In this document: piece by piece, positions 1-5,282 of the stretch
Position numbering within the stretch: the stretch's first letter is position 1
Layout: each line of letters starts with the position of its first letter
NCBI GenBank assembly: GCA_945937975.1
Contig: CAMEUD010000022.1
Location: 1 to 14,878 of the forward strand
Direction of reading: 5' to 3'
Length of the DNA: 14,878 nt
Source of the DNA: an uncultured Clostridia bacterium
Lineage (GTDB): Bacteria; Bacillota; Clostridia; Christensenellales; UBA1242
The notes under the pieces: model-generated
The model's input: only the letters and a program-made list of their open reading frames with translations
Databases searched by the model: none
Told to the model about the DNA's origin: nothing
Made by a program: the position numbers and the translations under genes

Positions 1-258
1 TTTATTTCTGTCAATACACTGATTAAGAATCCAATACATATTATCAACAGCCTTTGTAATATATTCTCTCTGATACCACGCTTCTCTTGGTGATGGTTTC
101 TTTGGCAAAAACGCATCCCATATGGGGTGTTCTGGTGCCCATTTCGTATTTCCTGGTAAATCATTCTTCATACACCAATCAATCAGTTGTTGTTTGGATA
201 TTCCTTCAAATGATTCATTATCTTTACCTTTATATTTTTCTACATCAATCATAATCAT
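1..258 (-). CDS. Unrecognised ORF overlapping the DNA polymerase stop, cut by the left edge
   Basis: This is an open frame of 86 codons that runs off the left edge, so only the N-terminus is visible. The start at 258 gives an ATGA overlap with the TGA stop of the upstream polymerase ORF (257-255). A second in-frame ATG lies at 252. The overlap suggests translational coupling. The visible protein is hydrophilic and rich in aromatic residues and proline, with the blocks HPIWDAF and PSPREAWYQ in the middle and a helical segment ITKAVDNMYWILNQ at the end. I do not recognise it. It does not resemble the fingers or motif B region that should follow motif A in a T4-type polymerase. It could be a separate gene, an intervening selfish gene, or a divergent start of the C-terminal polymerase half. 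The rest of the gene would decide. Confidence 0.75.
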   Translation of the reverse strand, partial: MIMIDVEKYKGKDNESFEGISKQQLIDWCMKNDLPGNTKWAPEHPIWDAFLPKKPSPREAWYQREYITKAVDNMYWILNQCIDRNK

Positions 259-1742
259 TCAATTTTATCCAGTCCATTTTTTACCAAATAATCTTGTATT
301 TCTTCATCACTTGCACCCTTCTTCAACATATCCTTTAAATCATATACATTTTGGGTATACTTAAAAGATGTTTTCTTATATGCCTTTCTCTTGAAATAAA
401 GATCAGTAATAATCTTTTTTAAATGACCATCCTCTTTTTTATACACGGCACCAGTAGCACAAACAATATATCCCTTATCTCTATATTCTTGTTTTAATTC
501 ATCATTATTTTCAGGAAGAACCTTGACAAATGTTTCTGGTCCAATATTAAATTGACGCATTAAACTTGGATAAAGTGACGCATAATCATTACATGTACAA
601 TACTTGTGTAGTCCCGGAACGGGTTGTTTTACAAATGCACCTCTATATTTTTCACCTTCTGATTTCTTTTTAGGATTTGGATTCACCCCAAGAACCAAAT
701 TTTCTTTTCCAAAAGACATTCTCAAAAGATTTTCAGGAATATATGTTGTTGAAAAACAATCCATAGCTTTAATATTTCCAAGCCAAGCTGTTGTCAAACC
801 ACAAGTGACCGCATTACATTTCTCATGTATAAGTTTTACAAGTCCACAGTCAATCACATTATAATATACATATTTTTCAAAATTATTTTCAAGCATATCA
901 TCCAATGTTTCTGAATGTTGAACTTTTTTGATACCACATAATTTTTCTCCGATTGTATCCAATTTGTAATTTTCATTGGTATTCCAAGTCCATTTTTTAT
1001 ATGCTTTTAAATAATCCACAAGTCCAACATGTGCTGGTCTATCAACCGCACCTGTCAATCTATGAGTTGGTGATGCAATCGCTGGATCAATACCATATTG
1101 TTTTGCTCTATTAAACATATATCGCCAGTCATAATCTTCAAAATTCCAACCAGTCATCAATGCCATTCGTGGTATTAAATGTTTAAAGAAGAAATGTAAC
1201 ATCTGATATTCATCCTCAAAATATTTAAAAACAAATTTAAAATGTCTGTTTACTTGAGAAAAGTGTTCATCTGTTCTTTTTTGAACTGATTCAATTTGTT
1301 TAGATGTTAAATTATATCCACCTGACAAAACCATAATCGTGTCATTCGGACAGCATACACCTATTATAGTGATGGGTTTATCTGCCTTTTCCGCATTTGG
1401 TTTCCCTTCTTGCATTTTGTTTTCAATATCGATAAAAAACATTTCTGGGACAGCATAACAGAAAATTTTATCCTTTATTTCTTGTTTCACACCATCAAGG
1501 ATTTCATACATCCTATAGCGATTAAGTTTTTCTTTATGTATATTAATTTTATGTTTAAAAACTGGTAATCCATTCCAATTTTTTACACTTTTGGATTTTT
1601 CATCCTTTTTGTTTTTAGGTTCAGTTAACCACACAAATTGTTCTTTTTCAGGAACATCAACAACTTCAATGTGAGTTTTTCCATCTTCACCCCAATAACT
1701 TACATGTAATTTGTTTTCGTCTTGTATAATATCTAATAACAT
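255..1742 (-). CDS. 43: Family B DNA polymerase, N-terminal exonuclease part (T4 gp43-like, split or truncated)
   Basis: This 495-residue protein is the replicative polymerase N-terminal domain plus the 3'-5' proofreading exonuclease. Exo I is FFIDIE (D105, E107). Exo II is TGWNFEDYD (N200, D205), close to T4 TGWNIEGFD. Exo III is YNVID (Y294, D298). The linker KYRGAFVKQPVPGLHKY (366-382) resembles T4 before motif A. Motif A is DYASLYPSLMRQFNIGPETF (386-405), matching T4 DLTSLYPSIIRQVNISPETI. The frame ends about 90 residues later, at a point matching the start of the T4 fingers. Motif B and the catalytic YGDTDS motif C are absent. T4 gp43 has about 900 residues. The next frame overlaps the stop by four bases. 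From family knowledge, split polymerases are known in some Aeromonas T4-like phages and in Rhodothermus phage RM378. The missing half is expected beyond the left edge. Alone, this protein could proofread but not polymerise. Confidence 0.93.
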   Translation of the reverse strand: MLLDIIQDENKLHVSYWGEDGKTHIEVVDVPEKEQFVWLTEPKNKKDEKSKSVKNWNGLPVFKHKINIHKEKLNRYRMYEILDGVKQEIKDKIFCYAVPEMFFIDIENKMQEGKPNAEKADKPITIIGVCCPNDTIMVLSGGYNLTSKQIESVQKRTDEHFSQVNRHFKFVFKYFEDEYQMLHFFFKHLIPRMALMTGWNFEDYDWRYMFNRAKQYGIDPAIASPTHRLTGAVDRPAHVGLVDYLKAYKKWTWNTNENYKLDTIGEKLCGIKKVQHSETLDDMLENNFEKYVYYNVIDCGLVKLIHEKCNAVTCGLTTAWLGNIKAMDCFSTTYIPENLLRMSFGKENLVLGVNPNPKKKSEGEKYRGAFVKQPVPGLHKYCTCNDYASLYPSLMRQFNIGPETFVKVLPENNDELKQEYRDKGYIVCATGAVYKKEDGHLKKIITDLYFKRKAYKKTSFKYTQNVYDLKDMLKKGASDEEIQDYLVKNGLDKIE

Positions 1743-1760
1743 AATAAAAAAAAATTAAAA

Positions 1761-1776
1761 TCGGTTTAGAAGCCGA
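1761..1776 (-). promoter_or_regulatory. Small hairpin before the polymerase start; possible translational operator
   Basis: On the transcript strand TCGG and CCGA flank an 8-nt loop (CTTCTAAA), and the hairpin ends 18 nt before the polymerase ATG at 1742. A T-rich run follows it. T4 gp43 is known to repress its own translation by binding an mRNA hairpin with an 8-nt loop just before its start codon, and this element has a similar size and position. The loop sequence is not the T4 one as I remember it, and the stem is only 4 bp. A weak terminator for the upstream gene, or chance, are alternatives. Confidence 0.3.
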
Positions 1777-1816
1777 ATATCATTCATAAAAAATATAACA
1801 AAAAAAAAAATAACTA

Positions 1817-2884
1817 TTAATATAGTTCTTTTAATTTATTTTCAATAATTTGAATAACTTCATCTATATCTATTGAAAAAATCTCTATAAAATTCAAATT
1901 GTTTTTTAATGCTGTATTTCTTTTATTTACATCTCTGATTGTCCATGTTTCAACTGCGTTGTCATAATATTTAGTATTTTTAGATTTCCACACATTTAAT
2001 TTATATATATCTGTTGGGTCATTTTCATTAAATGGGTGATTTCCATGAGTCCAAGTTCCTTGAATTTCAATATAGAGTTTATAGTCAGTCAGATAAAAAT
2101 CACAATTAAACGGATAATCTGTTGAACGATAATCCTTTATGTAATTTATGTTTGTTGATTGAAAATAATTTATTATTTCTTGTTCAATGTTTGATGTATG
2201 AAATGTGTTATGTTGTTTCTTTGAAAAGTTAATTTTTGATTGGATTTCGTCATGTTTCATTTTGTAATTTTCTGATTTGGAAAACCAATCGACATTATAT
2301 CTTTTTAAACAGGTTTGTTTATAATGTTCCTTACCTTCATTTGATTGTATATAAAAATCTGTTCCGAATTTTTGTTTTGATGTCTTCTTATATTTGTCTT
2401 TACATTGTTGTGTTTGCATCGGATGTTCTTTTCCATATTTTAATAATATGGTTTGTTTTCTTTTTTCTTTCACATCATCCAATTGAAAAACATTATCTAC
2501 GCCATATTTGATATTACAATTCTGATTTCTTTTATTTTTTATAATTTCTGATTTCGCAGCATTGTCTACTCCAAAAGTAGACATACATGTTTCTTTATAT
2601 TTGTTTTTTGTTTTTTCATCATTCATTGCACATTTTCTTGAACAATGTGTTACATATCCTTTATTAAAACTTATAAATCTACATCTGTTGCCACAAGAAC
2701 ATAATCCCAATGACAGATTATAATCATTATTAAAATAATGATATAATTTTTGTGAAAACTTAAATTCCGTTGGGAAATCAATTTGTAATATCTCTTTATA
2801 TAATTGTGGATAATATTGTTTAAAAACCTTTTCTTCCTTCAATCTAAACTTATTTTTAGACAATAATAAATATATATTTTTCAT
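1817..2884 (-). CDS. Putative free-standing homing endonuclease: zinc-finger-like N-terminus, five 23-residue repeats, Vsr-like nuclease
   Basis: This 355-residue protein has three parts. Residues 62-85 hold CSCGNRC and CSRKC, a probable zinc-binding cysteine set. Residues 104-200 are five tandem units beginning FGVDN, YGVDN, YGKEH, FGTDF and YNVDW at 104, 127, 150, 173 and 196, exactly 23 residues apart. This repeat style is common in phage homing-type nucleases and probably binds DNA. Residues 231-336 look like the Vsr/EDxHD nuclease fold: SNIEQEI (E234/E236), CDFYL (D262), IEIQGTWTH (E273, H280), IRDVNKRN (D318) and a final NLNFIEIF strand. It lies immediately upstream of the split polymerase on the same strand, with 74 nt between them. 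Phage homing endonucleases often sit beside polymerase genes, so the polymerase gene is the natural candidate target. The domain calls are by eye. Activity and target are inferred. Confidence 0.75.
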   Translation of the reverse strand: MKNIYLLLSKNKFRLKEEKVFKQYYPQLYKEILQIDFPTEFKFSQKLYHYFNNDYNLSLGLCSCGNRCRFISFNKGYVTHCSRKCAMNDEKTKNKYKETCMSTFGVDNAAKSEIIKNKRNQNCNIKYGVDNVFQLDDVKEKRKQTILLKYGKEHPMQTQQCKDKYKKTSKQKFGTDFYIQSNEGKEHYKQTCLKRYNVDWFSKSENYKMKHDEIQSKINFSKKQHNTFHTSNIEQEIINYFQSTNINYIKDYRSTDYPFNCDFYLTDYKLYIEIQGTWTHGNHPFNENDPTDIYKLNVWKSKNTKYYDNAVETWTIRDVNKRNTALKNNLNFIEIFSIDIDEVIQIIENKLKELY

Positions 2885-2935
2885 AATTTATTTATATATT
2901 TTTTTTGTTATTTTTAATTTATAAATTATTTTTTT

Positions 2936-3502
2936 ATGACTGATTGGTTTGATAGTGATATCCCAAAAGATGATAATGAAAAAATTATTGACAAGAGGGA
3001 ATTTTTAGATAAAGATGGCAATGACATATATAAAAAGAAATCTGCAGATAAAACCGTAGAAGAACGTATAAAGACATCTAGAACTTTAAAAATCAAAAAT
3101 AATAAATGGAATCAAGTTGATTATGTTGACTATGGAGAAGAAAAAATAGTTATTAATCCTAAATGTTATCAATTCAATGGTTCCTTTGAAGATGTAGAAT
3201 TTGAAAAAAAATTCCATGAAATTATAAAAAACTCAAAATATAAGGCTGTTCTTTTGAGTGATGAGAAAATAACAATAAATTATCAAATTGTTAATGATAT
3301 GTTGATTTATTGTTATGCCCGAATGAAGGTTGACTATCCATTATGTAGAATCTTCGTATTAATGTGTGAATATTGTGGAATTGGATTACAAACAATGTGG
3401 AAAAGAATTAGTTCATATCTACAATTACAGATATTGGAAGAACTTAAAGATGTGAGTAAATTGCCTGGTGAATTATTAAATGATGAAAATAAATTATTTT
3501 AA
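2936..3502 (+). CDS. Hypothetical phage protein, 188 residues
   Basis: I do not recognise this gene. It starts about 50 nt from the divergent endonuclease gene, across an almost pure A+T spacer. The first 60 residues are charged (Asp, Lys, Glu) and probably disordered. The rest looks folded: an acidic middle (FEDVEFEKKFHEIIKN), then a helical, cysteine-containing segment at about 120-175 (LIYCYARMKVDYPLCRIF, LMCEYCGIG) and an acidic tail. The CEYC pair could bind metal but has no partner pair. The gene shares a short unit with the next ORF (12 nt gap), closed by the terminator at 3758-3783. No CATAAATA motif precedes it, so early or middle expression is more likely than late expression. Confidence 0.8.
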   Translation: MTDWFDSDIPKDDNEKIIDKREFLDKDGNDIYKKKSADKTVEERIKTSRTLKIKNNKWNQVDYVDYGEEKIVINPKCYQFNGSFEDVEFEKKFHEIIKNSKYKAVLLSDEKITINYQIVNDMLIYCYARMKVDYPLCRIFVLMCEYCGIGLQTMWKRISSYLQLQILEELKDVSKLPGELLNDENKLF

Positions 3503-3514
3503 TTTTTATATTAT

Positions 3515-3739
3515 ATGGAACAAGTAAAATATTTTTTAGTAACAGTTAAATTACAAGAAGAAACAGATGCAACAGATCGTGCTGGTAATCCTAAAATCCG
3601 TAAGTGGAAAGAGACATGGGTTGTTAACGCACAGACATCAACAGATGCAAACAATAAAGTTATGGAAGAGTATGATGGTTCTATTGCGGAATGGAGAATT
3701 GCTTCTGTAAAAGAAACTGATTACATTGGAATTATTTAA
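3515..3739 (+). CDS. Small DUF4494-like protein
   Basis: This 74-residue protein has the pattern I associate with DUF4494, a small domain found mainly in Bacteroidota and their phages. It has a first strand FLVTVKLQEETDA, a lysine-rich turn, then KETWVVNAQTSTDANNKVMEE (a strand followed by a helix), and a final strand pair ending SVKETDYIGII. Family members are usually longer. The molecular role is unknown. It is the second gene of the 2936-3739 unit and lies directly before a strong terminator. The family match is from memory and moderate at best. The gene itself is well supported by its position and spacing. Confidence 0.6.
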   Translation: MEQVKYFLVTVKLQEETDATDRAGNPKIRKWKETWVVNAQTSTDANNKVMEEYDGSIAEWRIASVKETDYIGII

Positions 3740-3757
3740 GAAATGTACAAAAACATT

Positions 3758-3783
3758 AAAAGGGGGATAGTTATCCCCCTTTT
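3758..3783 (+). terminator. Rho-independent terminator after the DUF4494-like gene
   Basis: AAAAGGGGGATA pairs with TATCCCCCTTTT around a tiny loop, and the T-run continues to 3785. The five G-C pairs are conspicuous in this AT-rich sequence. The T-tract runs directly into the CATAAATA late-promoter motif at 3786. The symmetric A/T flanks could also allow some activity on the opposite strand. Confidence 0.92.
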
Positions 3784-3785
3784 TT

Positions 3786-3793
3786 CATAAATA
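3786..3793 (+). promoter_or_regulatory. Putative T4-type late promoter 1 (CATAAATA)
   Basis: CATAAATA is followed by CATTATA, and 23 nt separate the motif from the ATG at 3817. T4 late promoters consist of a single TATAAATA element at -10, recognised by gp55. This motif differs at the first base only. It abuts the preceding terminator, so it would start a new unit covering the 157-residue protein and gp15. Confidence 0.75.
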
Positions 3794-3816
3794 CATTATA
3801 TATCATTAATATATCT

Positions 3817-4290
3817 ATGAATAATATTAAATCATATAAAGATTTTTTACTTGAATACAAGTCTGAAGAAGATATCGTAAAAGATCTTGCTAGACATTTA
3901 TCATTTGACAAAGATGTAATCAAATATCTTAATACAGCAAGATCAAGAAGAAAAATTGGCTGGAGAGAGCTTTTACGTTCAAAATTACATGGTAGTAATT
4001 TGGATTATATAAATTATATTACCAAAAAAATGGTTGCACACTATAATCCACAAATTACAGGTCCAACCATAACATCTGATGAGGAGGATATAGAGTTTAT
4101 CGGTAGAAAAAAGAAATTTATGGATATGTCTGTCGCAGATCAACTTGATGACCTTAATGATCGTGTTACAAATATTGAAAATACATTGGGTATAGATCCT
4201 GATGATCCGGATACGGTTGACAAAGCACAAGAAGAACTTAAAGAGATTGGATTTGAACCAGATTGGTTAGAAGATAATGAAGAAGAATAA
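3817..4290 (+). CDS. Hypothetical late protein with a possible capsid-targeting leader
   Basis: This 157-residue protein is not recognised as a whole. Its N-terminus, MNNIKSYKDFLLEYKSEED, resembles the capsid-targeting leader of the T4 internal head proteins (MKTYQEFIAE): a K-[ST]-Y-x-[DE]-F-[LI]-x-E pattern ending in a possible cleavage site for the gp21 protease after LLE. The middle is basic (ARSRRKIGWRELLRSKL, about 42-58). Residues 105-130 look like a short coiled coil (VADQLDDLNDRVTNIENTLG), and the C-terminus is strongly acidic. It heads a late unit and is followed after 2 nt by the gp15-like gene. A role as an internal head protein is inferred from the leader alone. Similar leaders occur on other proteins of T4-like phages, so it may be a different virion component. 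Confidence 0.8.
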   Translation: MNNIKSYKDFLLEYKSEEDIVKDLARHLSFDKDVIKYLNTARSRRKIGWRELLRSKLHGSNLDYINYITKKMVAHYNPQITGPTITSDEEDIEFIGRKKKFMDMSVADQLDDLNDRVTNIENTLGIDPDDPDTVDKAQEELKEIGFEPDWLEDNEEE

Positions 4291-4292
4291 TT

Positions 4293-5240
4293 ATGAATGA
4301 TTATAATATAAAATCAAACAAGGATGATGTTTTTATTAGAAGTATGATTATTTCATTACTTGCCGAATTAAACAAAAAATTATGTATATATAATCGTCTT
4401 GATAATAATAAAGTTGAGAGGGTTGATATTCCTTGTTTATATTCAATCACTGGTGGTGAGCGTTTCTTGAAAGATGAATTTTATTATGATGCTCTTCAAA
4501 TGGGTAAAGCGTTTGGTGATTATGAACGGGTACCTAGATGTATGGTAAATTTAAAAGGCATTAATGTTAATATGGCCGAACAAACCAACAAATATAATCA
4601 TACAAAAATAGTTAGGGAGAGTAAAGGATTTTTACGCACATTATATTTAAATGTTGAATATGTACCAGTTACATTGAATTTTGATTGTAAAGTTATTTGT
4701 TCAAACAATATTGAATTATTTAAAGTAACTGAAGCAATCATAAGTAGAATTTACAAAAATCCAAATTATTTTAAAGTTGATTTTGGAATGTTCAATGTTG
4801 ATGCGGCATTTAATGTACCTACAGATTATAGTCATGAATTACCTCAAGAATTTGGATTAAATGACAAAAAAGAATTTTCAACATCATTCTCAATAGAAAT
4901 GAAGTCTTTCATTCCAGCATTTGAACATGGATTGTCATTATGTGAAATTGATGAAATGTTGGAAAAACTTCCTGCGGAAGCTGTTGGTGTAGTCGAATTT
5001 CGTTCGACTTCTTATGGTGAAATGCAAATGTTGGCTGGTGGTGTATTTGAAACATTCAGAGTTTCTGCATATCTGTCTACTATCGAAGAAGAAAATCTGC
5101 TATCAAATAAACACAAAGCACCTATGTTGGGTAGAACTAAAAAAGAATTGGATCGTAAGGACTTTGATGAAAATCTCATTGATAGAATTTATCTTCCTAA
5201 AGAACCAGAACCACACAATCCAGAAGAGGATTTCCATTAA
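4293..5240 (+). CDS. 15: Tail sheath stabiliser / tail completion protein (T4 gp15-like)
   Basis: In T4, gp15 forms a hexameric ring that caps the contractile tail and joins it to the neck. This 315-residue protein shows the same order of elements as T4 gp15 (272 residues): RVDIPCLYSITGGERFLK (43-60) matches the RVPITYASKEHF region; VPRCMVNLKGINVNMAEQ (80-97) matches the LPRINLHLVDFSYN region; VPVTLNFDCKV and FKVTEAIISRIYKNPN (124-158) match the T4 stretch where bulk segments precede YFQPHF; FSTSFSIEMKSFIP (195-208) matches the SLTFEVNGWMYP segment. A proline- and charge-rich tail extends beyond the domain. The gene starts 2 nt after the 157-residue ORF, so the two are probably cotranscribed from the motif at 3786. 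Assignment is by pattern rather than close identity, but several blocks agree. Confidence 0.82.
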   Translation: MNDYNIKSNKDDVFIRSMIISLLAELNKKLCIYNRLDNNKVERVDIPCLYSITGGERFLKDEFYYDALQMGKAFGDYERVPRCMVNLKGINVNMAEQTNKYNHTKIVRESKGFLRTLYLNVEYVPVTLNFDCKVICSNNIELFKVTEAIISRIYKNPNYFKVDFGMFNVDAAFNVPTDYSHELPQEFGLNDKKEFSTSFSIEMKSFIPAFEHGLSLCEIDEMLEKLPAEAVGVVEFRSTSYGEMQMLAGGVFETFRVSAYLSTIEEENLLSNKHKAPMLGRTKKELDRKDFDENLIDRIYLPKEPEPHNPEEDFH

Positions 5241-5246
5241 TTTATT

Positions 5247-5254
5247 CATAAATA
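5247..5254 (+). promoter_or_regulatory. Putative T4-type late promoter 2 (CATAAATA)
   Basis: CATAAATA is followed by TATTGTA in the 42-nt gap between the gp15 stop and the next start at 5283, with 28 nt from motif to ATG. No terminator precedes it, so the downstream gene could also be reached by read-through from upstream. Confidence 0.7.
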
Positions 5255-5282
5255 TATTGTAATTCAAATTGATAATTAAAAA

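Noticed and set aside
255..258. Group I intron in the polymerase gene
   Set aside because: No intron core elements can be seen in the window, and the junction is a clean stop-start overlap. It cannot be excluded beyond the left edge, but nothing here supports it.
604..864. Plus-strand open frame within the polymerase gene, and similar opposite-strand frames at 122-364, 2236-2511, 3985-4230, 9128-9379, 9588-9926 and 11810-12061
   Set aside because: Each lies within or almost wholly inside a well-supported gene and translates to low-complexity or hydrophobic sequence with no start context. They are shadows.
1743..1816. Strong terminator between the endonuclease and polymerase genes
   Set aside because: The stem is only 4 bp and the T-rich stretch is interrupted. 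It is listed instead as a possible operator, with low confidence.
2889..2896. Exact TATAAATA on the minus strand just before the endonuclease start
   Set aside because: Only 4 nt separate it from the ATG at 2884, so a transcript starting downstream of it would begin at or beyond the start codon. The spacer is nearly pure A+T and such matches are expected by chance.
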